NCBI GenBank assembly: GCA_020635275.1
Contig: JACKAA010000003.1
Coordinates: forward strand, 248,001-312,000
Source of the DNA: Ignavibacteriales bacterium
Lineage (GTDB): Bacteria; Bacteroidota; Ignavibacteria; Ignavibacteriales; Melioribacteraceae
Direction: 5' to 3'
DNA length: 64,000 nucleotides
The stretch's first letter is position 1. The number at the start of each line of letters is the position of its first letter. Shown here one piece after another: positions 42,148-51,177 of this stretch. Made by a program: the position numbers and the translations under genes. The notes below the pieces were generated by a model. It worked only from the letters and a program-made list of their open reading frames with translations, was not told the origin of the DNA and searched no databases.

Positions 42148-45129
42148 TTATTTGGGTTTATAGATTACACCCTTATTTTTTTGACCACTGATTTTTACCA
42201 ATAGTGCTTTATCAAAACGTAAATGTCTTGTGAAGTTGTATTCTTTAACTGCAGAATGTTGAGCTAGCCATTCCCAGTCAACAAAACAAATATCGTTTGC
42301 GTCTGAAACAGTGAAGTAACCAATTCCAAAAGATGTAATATTATGAAAGAAATGTGAGCCCTGTGAAGGAGTTACACTAAAATCTTTAAATCCGCTTTCA
42401 ACAATAACTGAAGCGCCTGAAATCTGATCCCAAGTTACTGGAATACCAAGCCAGTGATCTAAGCTTCCCCATCTGCCAACGCCAATAAGGATATAATTCC
42501 TTTTTTCTTTTAATAACTTTTCATTTATTACACTTATTTCATATGCAATATCTTTGCTTTTTGCTCTATCATATTTATCCTTATCTACAACTATAACATC
42601 ATAAAGATCATCATAAATACCATCTCCTAATACCTGCATACTTTGACACAAAATTTCTTTCTTATCAATATTTGCAAATTCAATATTACTTGATTCCCTT
42701 GTCATTACCATCGGCCGCATTTGCAGAATTGCAAATTCTTTTAATTCGCCGGGAGGTAATGATAAGTTTACAGCGAATTCAATTTCAACTTGAGTTCCCA
42801 TTCCCCAAGTTCCAAAATTCATTATTAAATCTAAAACTTCTGGTAAGGGAAATGCCTTGTGCTTTAAAATAGGAGCAAATGTAACAACTCTGTTACCCGG
42901 TCTAGAAATTCCATCATAAACAGCATCATTTTCGGGTGAATAGGTTGAACCGGTAAAATTTAATGTCTGGTCTTTTTCAGATACGGAAAGATCATATTTT
43001 TCGACCAGATTATTGGGAATTTCATTTCCACCTTTGTATAATTTGCCAGCATAATTCAAAGCATAAAAATCTTGTTGCGCATTCTTAATTGTGTCTTTGG
43101 TAGAAAAAAATTGCATTAAATGTTTTGGATATTTTGGACAAAATCTAACAGTATTTCCACCTTCAACAACTGTTTTGCCCAATCCCAGTGCTACTAAAGC
43201 AATTCCGTCAATCGCTTTTTGAGGAGGAATTGGATAAAAATTATATGATTTTGCAACTCCGGAAATATCTGGATAATACCTTCCGTGATGTTTTGATCCA
43301 ACTAATTTCTGAATTATGACAGCCATTTTTTCTTCTTCTAATCTATAAGAAGTAGCTTTCAAATAATCTTTTGCTTTTGATAAAAATGTAGAGGCATAAA
43401 CTAATTTTATAGTTTGCAAAAGTTCATCAAGTCTGACATCAAGCTCATTATCATTATTTGGGATCATGTAAGTTTGATATACACCGGCAAAAGGCTGAAA
43501 TTGAGAATCTTCCAATAAACTTGAAGATCTAACAGCCAAAGGCTCTTTGATAAGACTTAATAATTCAATTAATTTTAAAATAACATCACTTGGAAATTTT
43601 TCTGCTTCTAAGAACTTTTTAACAATTGCACTATCTTTTTGATCACTAAGTGCAAAATTTAAAAGATCATTTTCTTCCAGAAATCTATCAAAAACATCAG
43701 TAGTTAAAACAACAGCCGAAGGAACATAGATTTCAATACCATCAAATTTGTTTTCAATATCATAATTTGTAATTAATGAATTGATGAAACCTAAACCTCT
43801 TGCTTTTCCGCCAAGTGAACCTCCGCCAATACGGGCAAAACTATTTTTGGGATCAAATGTTTCCCGATCGAATTCTGTTATTATTCCTCTTTGCCTAATT
43901 TCCTGATATTGATGAATATGGAAAATCAAATCATTTCTTAATTCCAAAGCTGATTTATAATCTTCAGCTTTTTTGGGTCTAAATTGTCTTGCTAACCAAA
44001 ATTCAGTTCTGGCTTTGAGCCAATTTGAAAAATGATTTTTTGCAGCATGAAATAATATTGATTCATCTGGAACTAATGTTAGTTGCTCTTCCAGAGTTTT
44101 TAAATTGGAAGCTCTTCCAACTTCTGTTCCATCTGGCATTTTGAAAACAAAATCTCCAAATCCAAAATTTTTAACTAAGAATTCTTTTAATTCTGAAAGC
44201 AGTCTTGTTGAATTCTTATGTAAAAATCCGACTTCTATTTCTTCAGCAATTGCATAGTGTTCTTCTTGACTCGATTGTAAAATTATTGGAATATCATCTT
44301 GTAGTTCTTTTACTCTTTGAGAAAAAATCAAACCAGCATTTGGATCTTTAACACCATTTCTAGGAAAATTTATATCAGAAATAATACCTAAAACATATTT
44401 TTGATATTTCTGGAAATAATCCCAAGCTTCTTCATATGTTGTGCATAAAAGAATTTTAGGTCGGGCTCTCATTCTTAAAAATTTATGAGTTGTGTTAACT
44501 CCTTCAGAAATCAATCTCTGAGATTGTTTAAATACTTGTGTATAAATTAATGGTAAGTAAGTCGAATAAAATTTAACATCATCTTCAACTAAAATAATGG
44601 CTTGAACACCAACAACTTGAGTATCATTTTCTACGTTCATTTTGTCTTCAACGTATTTAATAATACCCATTAAAAGTTTGTAATCACCTTGCCAAATAAA
44701 AATTCTTTCAAAAATTGCTGCATCCGGATCGTGCGCAATTTCTTTTCTTTCTTGGTTATCATAAGCTAAAAGTACTATTGGAATTTGAATATCTGCATCA
44801 CGAACTTTTTTGGCAAATTCAACTACATGCATATCTTCTATATGCATTGTAGAAATTATTAAATCAAAACTGTTACTTGATGAAGCCAATTCAATTGCTT
44901 CTTCACCTGTTGTAACATGTGTAATTTCCGGAGAATGACTTAAATTTAAGGAATGGTATTCTTCTCTAATTAATTCATAAAGTCTTCCATCTTCTTCAAA
45001 TAAGTAATTATCATACAAACTAGAGACAAGAAGTATATCTCTAATTTTATATTTCATAAGTTTTTGAAATTTCCGAAGCCGACTTCCAAAAACATCAGTT
45101 ACTTGAACATTACCTATTTCTCTTTTCAT
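42148..45129 (-). CDS. Receiver-like and PEP/pyruvate-binding domain protein
   Basis: 993 residues. A first degenerate receiver-like region (about 30-165: DILLVSSLYDN, FDLIISTMHIED, IPIVLLAYDN) is followed by a fuller receiver (about 175-325) with acidic VEDD, candidate phospho-Asp in GIISDINF and Lys in FLHKNS. Then comes a pyruvate-phosphate-dikinase/PEP-synthase N-terminal ATP-grasp domain (GGGSLGGKARGLGFINSL, LAVRSSSLLEDSQFQPFAGVYQTY, AILQMRPMV). The phosphohistidine and PEP/pyruvate barrel domains of true PPDK are missing, so it is not a complete PEP synthase. Likely a signalling or phosphotransfer protein; the C-terminal 190 residues are unassigned. Confidence 0.82.
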   Translation of the reverse strand: MKREIGNVQVTDVFGSRLRKFQKLMKYKIRDILLVSSLYDNYLFEEDGRLYELIREEYHSLNLSHSPEITHVTTGEEAIELASSSNSFDLIISTMHIEDMHVVEFAKKVRDADIQIPIVLLAYDNQERKEIAHDPDAAIFERIFIWQGDYKLLMGIIKYVEDKMNVENDTQVVGVQAIILVEDDVKFYSTYLPLIYTQVFKQSQRLISEGVNTTHKFLRMRARPKILLCTTYEEAWDYFQKYQKYVLGIISDINFPRNGVKDPNAGLIFSQRVKELQDDIPIILQSSQEEHYAIAEEIEVGFLHKNSTRLLSELKEFLVKNFGFGDFVFKMPDGTEVGRASNLKTLEEQLTLVPDESILFHAAKNHFSNWLKARTEFWLARQFRPKKAEDYKSALELRNDLIFHIHQYQEIRQRGIITEFDRETFDPKNSFARIGGGSLGGKARGLGFINSLITNYDIENKFDGIEIYVPSAVVLTTDVFDRFLEENDLLNFALSDQKDSAIVKKFLEAEKFPSDVILKLIELLSLIKEPLAVRSSSLLEDSQFQPFAGVYQTYMIPNNDNELDVRLDELLQTIKLVYASTFLSKAKDYLKATSYRLEEEKMAVIIQKLVGSKHHGRYYPDISGVAKSYNFYPIPPQKAIDGIALVALGLGKTVVEGGNTVRFCPKYPKHLMQFFSTKDTIKNAQQDFYALNYAGKLYKGGNEIPNNLVEKYDLSVSEKDQTLNFTGSTYSPENDAVYDGISRPGNRVVTFAPILKHKAFPLPEVLDLIMNFGTWGMGTQVEIEFAVNLSLPPGELKEFAILQMRPMVMTRESSNIEFANIDKKEILCQSMQVLGDGIYDDLYDVIVVDKDKYDRAKSKDIAYEISVINEKLLKEKRNYILIGVGRWGSLDHWLGIPVTWDQISGASVIVESGFKDFSVTPSQGSHFFHNITSFGIGYFTVSDANDICFVDWEWLAQHSAVKEYNFTRHLRFDKALLVKISGQKNKGVIYKPK

Positions 45130-45168
45130 GAAAGACTTTCTTAAAATATTTTAATTGAAAAAAATAAT

Positions 45169-46509
45169 CTAAACTAAACCTTGATCCATCATAGCATCTG
45201 CAACTTTTAAGAAACCAGCTATGTTTGCACCATTTACATAATTACCTGGTGTACCAAATCTGTCTGATGTTTCTATACAAGTCAAATGAATTCTACTCAT
45301 TATTTCATGTAATCTTTTATCAACTTCATCTCTAGACCATGGTAATCTCATACTGTTTTGACTCATTTCTAATCCTGAAGTAGCAACTCCACCAGCATTT
45401 GATGCTTTACCAGGAGCATAAAGAATTTTTGCTTCGGTAAATATTTTGTATCCTTCAATTGTAGTAGGCATATTAGCACCTTCACAAACACACATACATC
45501 CATTTTCGACTAATTTTTTAGCATCGTCTTCTAAAATTTCATTTTGAGTTGCACAAGGTAAGGCAACATCAACTTTAATTTCCCACGGTTTTTTATCTTC
45601 ATAAAACTCGGCACCAAATTCTTTGGCATAATCTTCAACAATATCTTTATTACTTGATCTAAGCTTTAACATATAATCAACTTTTTCACCTTTAATACCA
45701 TCTTTGTCATATATAAAACCGTCAGGACCAGAAAGGGTTACAACTTTACCACCAAGCTCATTAACTTTTTGAACTGCACCCCAAGCAACATTTCCAAAGC
45801 CGGAAACCGCTACAGTTTTACCGTCAAAAGTTGTTCCTTTGGTTTTCAACATTTCTTCTGCAAAATAAACCACACCAAAACCTGTTGCTTCCGGACGAAT
45901 TAAGGAACCGCCCCAATTTAATCCTTTACCAGTCAATACACCTGTAAATTCATTTTTAAGTCTTTTATATTGACCAAATAAAAAACCTATTTCTCTACCG
46001 CCAACACCAATATCGCCAGCTGGAACATCAGTATTGGGGCCAATATGTCTGAATAATTCAGTCATAAAACTTTGGCAGAATCTCATAATTTCATTATCAC
46101 TTTTACCTTTAGGATTAAAATCCGAACCGCCTTTTCCACCTCCCATTGGTAAAGTTGTTAAACTATTTTTGAATACTTGTTCAAATGCTAAAAATTTTAA
46201 TATTCCTAAAGTTACTGAAGGGTGAAAACGTAAACCTCCTTTGTAAGGTCCAATTGCACTATTCATTTCAATTCTAAAACCTCTATTGATATGAATTTCA
46301 CCTTGATCATCCATCCAAGGAACTCTAAACATAATTACTCTTTCAGGTTCAACCATTCTTTCTAATATTTTTGCATACCTGTACTCTGGATGTCTTTCTA
46401 AAACTAGATCAAGAGATTCTGTAACTTCTTGAATTGCTTGATGGAATTCTGGTTCGCTAGGATTTTTTGCCTTTACATCGGCTAATATTGCTTGAACATA
46501 ATTTGACAT
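45169..46509 (-). CDS. gdhA: Glutamate dehydrogenase (NADP-type)
   Basis: 446 residues, the hexameric small form. It interconverts glutamate with 2-oxoglutarate and ammonia. Substrate site GPYKGGLRFHPSV and catalytic lysine motif PMGGGKGGSDF (Lys126), then a Rossmann domain with VSGFGNVAWGAVQK and CEGANMPTT. Length and motifs fit the NADP-specific anabolic family. The gene upstream of it on the window (46844 on) has its own terminator, so gdhA is probably transcribed separately. Confidence 0.97.
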   Translation of the reverse strand: MSNYVQAILADVKAKNPSEPEFHQAIQEVTESLDLVLERHPEYRYAKILERMVEPERVIMFRVPWMDDQGEIHINRGFRIEMNSAIGPYKGGLRFHPSVTLGILKFLAFEQVFKNSLTTLPMGGGKGGSDFNPKGKSDNEIMRFCQSFMTELFRHIGPNTDVPAGDIGVGGREIGFLFGQYKRLKNEFTGVLTGKGLNWGGSLIRPEATGFGVVYFAEEMLKTKGTTFDGKTVAVSGFGNVAWGAVQKVNELGGKVVTLSGPDGFIYDKDGIKGEKVDYMLKLRSSNKDIVEDYAKEFGAEFYEDKKPWEIKVDVALPCATQNEILEDDAKKLVENGCMCVCEGANMPTTIEGYKIFTEAKILYAPGKASNAGGVATSGLEMSQNSMRLPWSRDEVDKRLHEIMSRIHLTCIETSDRFGTPGNYVNGANIAGFLKVADAMMDQGLV

Positions 46510-46843
46510 AACTACACTCTAATTTTAATATGTAATATTTTATGAATTTTTAATTGTCCTTTTTTGAAATTACATTTTTTCTGGAGGAATATGAACTATT
46601 TATGCAGAATAAAGGTGGTCTATTTTTGAAAATAATCGACATTTAATCCAAAATAAAAACTGCAACAATGAATTACAAAATTGGACATCTTTGTATGCTA
46701 AACATAAAGGCATTAAAATATATTATCAAGTTAATTTTTTGTAAAAATGAGAATTGAGAAAGGAGATAAATTATTATATAAAAATTACACATTTGTTAAA
46801 AAAATCCTCAGTTATTTCCTGAGGATTTTTTTAAAGAAGAAAA
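46510..46843. other. Intergenic region upstream of gdhA
   Basis: 334 bases without a convincing gene. It holds the terminator of the next minus-strand gene (46801-46829) and must hold the gdhA promoter; no box pair was clear enough to call. A plus-strand ATG at 46747 opens a reading frame with an AAAGGAG nearby, but it runs into the opposite gene and through the terminator, so it is not called. Confidence 0.6.
46797..46832 (-). terminator. Intrinsic terminator after the lamin-tail-like secreted protein gene
   Basis: Perfect 11-base stem AAAATCCTCAG / CTGAGGATTTT with a seven-base loop (46801-46829), followed on the minus strand by further Ts. It lies 12 bases past the stop at 46844. A-rich and T-rich flanks on both sides make it potentially bidirectional. 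Confidence 0.88.
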
Positions 46844-47947
46844 TTATTTTTGTAGTATCATTTTGCGTATTTGCATAAAATTATTAGCTTCTATTTTGTA
46901 AAAATATATTCCACTGTTAATACTGCCTCCATCAAATGTAACATTATGTATTCCGGCAGATTTAAATCCGTTTATCAATTGAACAACTTCTTCACCCAAC
47001 ACATTAAACACACTTAATTTAACATTTGCATCAATAGGTAAATTAAATTGAATGCTTGTTTCCGGATTAAATGGATTTGGATAATTCTGTGTTAATTCAA
47101 AATCTTTAGGTGCTGTAAATATAACCTCAACTATTTTTGAGTATTCAAAGGTTCCATTAATATCAATTTGTTTAAGTCGGTATGAATATTTTCCAGAAGC
47201 GTTAACTGAGTTATCTGAATAAGTGTAATATTTTGGAGAATTGCTGTTTCCATGACCCTCAACAAAACCAATTTGATTCCAGTTTTTAGTCTCTGATTTT
47301 CTCTCAATTTCAAAACCATAGTTATTAACTTCTGTTTCTGTTTGCCAAATTATGTCAATATTATTTTCATTTATTTCGGTAGTTAATAAAACTAATTCTA
47401 CCGGTAAAGGTTGATTATCATTTGGAAGTCCAGGAGTCGCAGTAGTAAAAACTGTCCAAGTAAAATTTGTAAAATCAGTTCCAGAACCTTCTAATCCTAA
47501 TGAACTTCCAATTGGAGTTGAACTGGATTCAGAGACACCAATATCAATAGAGGTCTCTCCAGCAGCTACCCCATCTGTAGCGGTTATAGCACCTTCATAG
47601 CTAATAAAATGTAAGACAGTACCGTCATAATCCAAGCAAATTCCATCAGGATCACCATTTTGTATTCCAGAAATTTGTTTTGAAAAAAATGTTATTCCAT
47701 TAACAGTACTACCTTGTGTAAATCCACTTAAATTATGATAAGTATCATACCTTTTATTATCGGAACCATTATATAATGAAATTCTAAATTCAGATAATGT
47801 AAAACTGCTTACATTTTGAATTGCAACTTCAACAAATTCACCTATATCACTTGAACCTGTATTTTCGTAATGAAATTCATTTATCCATGCATTTTGAGCA
47901 ACTAATAAATTACTAATCAACAATATTATTGGTATAATCTTCCTCAT
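46844..47947 (-). CDS. Secreted lamin-tail-like protein with C-terminal sorting domain
   Basis: 367 residues. Signal peptide IIPILLISNLLVAQ, then an Ig-like beta region starting AWINEFHYENTGSSDIGEFVEVAIQ, reminiscent of the lamin-tail domain in secreted bacterial proteins (INEFHY...GEFVEV, ISLYNGSD, DGICLDYDG). A fibronectin-type linker (EINENNIDIIWQTETEVNNYGFEIERK) leads to the sorting domain NYPNPFNPETSIQFNLP ending YFYKIEANNFMQIRKMILQK. Function unknown; an extracellular or surface-anchored location is likely. Confidence 0.78.
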   Translation of the reverse strand: MRKIIPIILLISNLLVAQNAWINEFHYENTGSSDIGEFVEVAIQNVSSFTLSEFRISLYNGSDNKRYDTYHNLSGFTQGSTVNGITFFSKQISGIQNGDPDGICLDYDGTVLHFISYEGAITATDGVAAGETSIDIGVSESSSTPIGSSLGLEGSGTDFTNFTWTVFTTATPGLPNDNQPLPVELVLLTTEINENNIDIIWQTETEVNNYGFEIERKSETKNWNQIGFVEGHGNSNSPKYYTYSDNSVNASGKYSYRLKQIDINGTFEYSKIVEVIFTAPKDFELTQNYPNPFNPETSIQFNLPIDANVKLSVFNVLGEEVVQLINGFKSAGIHNVTFDGGSINSGIYFYKIEANNFMQIRKMILQK

Positions 47948-48209
47948 CTCTTCTCCTTTTTGTTAAAAATGAATTTATATAATAAAATTATTCTCCATTT
48001 TGGATTAGATTAGGTTATTAGTAAAAACCAAGAAGTGTAATAAACATTCATTAATTATTAAATGTTTTTAATTGGAATGATTAATATTACAAAATTATTA
48101 ATATTAGATGCAAATTAATTATTTGATTATTGATGTTTTTTAAACATATTATAAAATTTTAAAGCTTTTTAAATTATATCTTTAGATATAATTATTAGAC
48201 TAGTTACTT

Positions 48210-49067
48210 CTATACAGGTTTATTGGAATCTTTTTTCTGAGGAGTTATTGAGATTTGATCAAATCTTTTTTTTGCAGATTTATAAGTATTGCTTACATAC
48301 CACCAATTATTAGGTATTTCAACTGTATATTTACCTTCATGTTTTTCAACATTCTCAATAATAAATTTTGCAATTCCGTCAGGAATATTAAGATTAATTT
48401 TTAAGTTGGATGAACTATCAACATATGTATGTACCTTGTTTGGTCTTAATCGCTCAACATAAAAAATTGAGTCAGAATTTTTAGCTTGTAAAATAACTGT
48501 TGAGGTATAAGCCAATAATTTTAAATCTAATAATGGAGACGCAACTTTGTCATATAATGTTTCAAGGGCAATCATTCCAATTAAACCTTCTGATCGATTT
48601 CCAAATAATTGCCATAATCCGGAAATACCCGGTAAACTTTTTAAATTTTCCCGCCTCGTATAAATTTCAGGTGAAATTCTCTTCATAGTTTCTAAATCTT
48701 CTATCATTAATGGTCTTGGTCCAATTAAACACATTTTTCCCATCATTACATTAACCAATTGAGGAAGTTCATCTAATCCGGTTTTTCTCAGCCATTTTGA
48801 AAATGGTTTAACTTTATCCTGAAGTGCTGTTTTAAGGAAAATATCCTCTTCTGTTTTATGTTCAATATTTCTATCTCGTGATTTAATAGTTTTTAATTTG
48901 TATATCCAAAATCTGTTTTTTTCTAGGGTTAATCCACGCTCTTGAAGATATATCGGAAAACTTTTTAACTCAAATAAGAGGATAATTGAAAATACTATTA
49001 GAAAAGGCAAAAAAAGTATCAACAAAATGAAGGCTAAAATTCTATCAAAAATATTTTTTAAATACAT
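48210..49067 (-). CDS. Bacterial sugar transferase (WbaP/PglC-type)
   Basis: 285 residues. One N-terminal membrane segment (ILAFILLILFLPFLIVFSIILLFE) followed by the sugar-phosphate transferase core: WIYKLKT, WLRKTGLDELPQLVNVMMGKMCLIGPRPLM, PGISGLWQLFGNRS. These enzymes transfer a sugar phosphate to undecaprenyl phosphate to begin polysaccharide or glycan synthesis. About 80 C-terminal residues are outside the family core. It follows the MlaE-like permease by nine bases, an odd pairing that suggests co-transcription. Confidence 0.88.
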   Translation of the reverse strand: MYLKNIFDRILAFILLILFLPFLIVFSIILLFELKSFPIYLQERGLTLEKNRFWIYKLKTIKSRDRNIEHKTEEDIFLKTALQDKVKPFSKWLRKTGLDELPQLVNVMMGKMCLIGPRPLMIEDLETMKRISPEIYTRRENLKSLPGISGLWQLFGNRSEGLIGMIALETLYDKVASPLLDLKLLAYTSTVILQAKNSDSIFYVERLRPNKVHTYVDSSSNLKINLNIPDGIAKFIIENVEKHEGKYTVEIPNNWWYVSNTYKSAKKRFDQISITPQKKDSNKPV

Positions 49068-49076
49068 AAATAAACC

Positions 49077-49850
49077 TTAAAAAACTAATGACCAAAGTGC
49101 GTAATCAAGAATTAAGATTACTGCCGATGAAACTACGAATGATCTTATAGTAGATAAACCGACACCCTCCGCTCCTCCTTCAGTTCTAAAACCAATATGG
49201 CACCCTAACAAAGCTGTCACTCCGCCAAAGATCATTCCTTTTATCATTCCGAAAATAAAATCACCCATTGTAAAAAATCTTTTTACCGAATCAAAAAACA
49301 CTGCATACGAAACATTTAAGAAAAAATTAGAAACTAAATAAGCACCCAAAACAGCTATGGCATTTGCAAAAACAATTAGAATTGGCAACATTACAATTGC
49401 TGCAATAAATCTTGGCATTGCCAAATATCTAACTTTACTGATTCCCATTGTTTCTAACGCATCAATTTGTTCAGTCACTTTCATACTTCCTAATTCGGCT
49501 GCTATTGAAGCACCCACACGACCGGCAATTATAATTCCAGTAAGAACTGGTCCAAGTTCAGTAATTATTGCTCTGCTTGTAGCAGTTCCAAGAAAAGAAA
49601 TAGGTGCAAGTCCTTTTAACTGATAAGCAGCTTGCCACGCAGCAACCGCTCCGGTAAAAATTGCAATAATAACTACTAAAGGAAGTGAATCAACTCCTAT
49701 ATGCTCCATTTGAGCTAAAACTAATTTTCTATTTTTTAATATTTTTGGAGAAAATCCTAATACTTTTAAGAAGAGAATTGAAACTTGACCAAATTCTTGT
49801 AAAAAATTTATTGTCCTCTTTCCAAGATATGATAAAAGATTATTAAACAA
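49077..49850 (-). CDS. MlaE-family ABC transporter permease
   Basis: 257 residues with several membrane helices. The conserved block ITELGPVLTGIIIAGRVGASIAAELGSMKVTEQIDALETMGISKVRYL is the MlaE signature; these permeases move phospholipids between the two membranes. The usual ATPase (MlaF) and MCE protein (MlaD) are not adjacent; downstream lies a sugar transferase instead, so partner genes must be elsewhere or encoded separately. Confidence 0.92.
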   Translation of the reverse strand: MFNNLLSYLGKRTINFLQEFGQVSILFLKVLGFSPKILKNRKLVLAQMEHIGVDSLPLVVIIAIFTGAVAAWQAAYQLKGLAPISFLGTATSRAIITELGPVLTGIIIAGRVGASIAAELGSMKVTEQIDALETMGISKVRYLAMPRFIAAIVMLPILIVFANAIAVLGAYLVSNFFLNVSYAVFFDSVKRFFTMGDFIFGMIKGMIFGGVTALLGCHIGFRTEGGAEGVGLSTIRSFVVSSAVILILDYALWSLVF

Positions 49851-49966
49851 GTGTTGCTCTTTTTAATTTTGCAAAATATAATAATAATAAAATAAAATAT
49901 TAACTACCTAAAAAGGTAGTCTTTACAAAATATCAATTAATGTAATAAATAATTTTTCTTTTTTCG

Positions 49967-49994
49967 TTGATATATTGCACAAATCTTATATATT
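49967..49994 (+). promoter_or_regulatory. Candidate promoter of ilvE
   Basis: TTGATA (49967-49972), 16 bases, TATATT (49989-49994), about 50 bases before the ilvE ATG. It fits a housekeeping sigma promoter. In this AT-rich gap chance matches are common. A small ACTACC/GGTAGT hairpin lies at 49903-49920 in the same divergent gap. Confidence 0.4.
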
Positions 49995-50044
49995 GGCAAC
50001 ATTATTTAATATACGTTTTATAACATTTAATTTTAGGATTTGTT

Positions 50045-51112
50045 ATGAGCAACATAAAATTTGAAGAAATAACCGAAGATCAACAAGTTAAAATTCCCGA
50101 AAATTTAGTTTTTGGTCAAAATTTTACCACACATTATTTTGAAATGGATTATGAAACCGGAAAAGGCTGGCATAATCCAACAATAAAAAAGTTTGGTAAT
50201 TTTCAAATTTCACCGGCTGCTTTAGTTTTTCATTATGGTCAAGCAATTTTTGAAGGATTAAAAGCTTATAAACATGCTGATGGAAAAATCGCTCTTTTCA
50301 GACCTGATGAAAATATTAAAAGAATGAACAGATCAGCATCAAGATTATGCATGCCCGAGTTAGATATGGATTTAGCAATAACTGCACTTAAAGACTTGGT
50401 TAAACTTGAGCATGAATGGATTCCTACAAAACCAGGCCATTCATTGTATATTCGACCATTAATGTTTGCAAATGATCCATATATTGGAGTAAAAGCTGGC
50501 GACAAATATAAATTTATGATTATGCTAAGTCCGGTTGGACCTTATTATCCGGAAGGTTTCAAACCTGTTCCAATTTTAACTACTGATAAATATGTACGTG
50601 CAGTAAGAAAAGGTGTTGGTGATTGCAAAACTGCAGGTAATTATGCAGCCAGCTTACTCGCACAACGTGAAGCAAAAAAAGAAGGCTACACTCAAGTTCT
50701 TTGGCTTGATGCAATTGAACAAAAATATATTGAAGAAGTTGGAACGATGAACATCTTTATGCAATTTAAAGATGAAGTTGTTACCCCAAATTTAACTGGG
50801 TCAATACTACCAGGCGTAACAAGAATGTCAGTAATTGATATTCTAAAAGATTGGGGATACAATATGATTGAAAGACAAGTCTCTATTAATGAGGTTGTAG
50901 ATGCTTACAATAATCAAAATTTAATTGAAATTTTTGGCACCGGAACAGCTGCAATTATTTCTTCAGTTGCCAAGCTAAAATACAACGACACAATTATGAA
51001 ATTCAGTGATGAACATGCCGGTGAATTAGGCACTAAACTTTATGAAGAAATTCTTGGTATTCAATATGGTGAACGTGAAGATAAATTTGGCTGGATGAAT
51101 TATATAGATTAA
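50045..51112 (+). CDS. ilvE: Branched-chain amino acid aminotransferase
   Basis: 355 residues, the longer BCAT type. It transfers the amino group between glutamate and the branched-chain 2-oxo acids in valine, leucine and isoleucine metabolism. GQAIFEGLKAYKHADG, YIRPLMFA, the PLP lysine motif GDCKTAGNYAASL (Lys195), EEVGTMNIFM and EIFGTGTAAIISSV are diagnostic. AGGATTTGTT precedes the ATG. A bidirectional terminator follows. Confidence 0.96.
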   Translation: MSNIKFEEITEDQQVKIPENLVFGQNFTTHYFEMDYETGKGWHNPTIKKFGNFQISPAALVFHYGQAIFEGLKAYKHADGKIALFRPDENIKRMNRSASRLCMPELDMDLAITALKDLVKLEHEWIPTKPGHSLYIRPLMFANDPYIGVKAGDKYKFMIMLSPVGPYYPEGFKPVPILTTDKYVRAVRKGVGDCKTAGNYAASLLAQREAKKEGYTQVLWLDAIEQKYIEEVGTMNIFMQFKDEVVTPNLTGSILPGVTRMSVIDILKDWGYNMIERQVSINEVVDAYNNQNLIEIFGTGTAAIISSVAKLKYNDTIMKFSDEHAGELGTKLYEEILGIQYGEREDKFGWMNYID

Positions 51113-51117
51113 AATAT

Positions 51118-51151
51118 AAAGTTACACAGATTGGAAAATCTGTGTAACTTT
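51118..51151. terminator. Bidirectional terminator between ilvE and the S74 protein gene
   Basis: A 15-base perfect stem (AAAGTTACACAGATT and its complement) with a four-base GGAA loop at 51118-51151, followed by TTTTAT on the plus strand and TATATTTT on the minus strand. It sits between convergent genes. Confidence 0.9.
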
Positions 51152-51177
51152 TATCTTACATACATTTTAAAAGCATT

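Noticed and set aside
46747..46900. Small plus-strand ORF with AAAGGAG near its start
   Set aside because: It runs through a strong terminator hairpin and into an antisense gene; the purine-rich site lies inside the frame, not before the ATG.
47948..48209. Possible gene or terminator in the gap after the sugar transferase gene
   Set aside because: No frame longer than a few codons and no clean stem with a T-run could be found.
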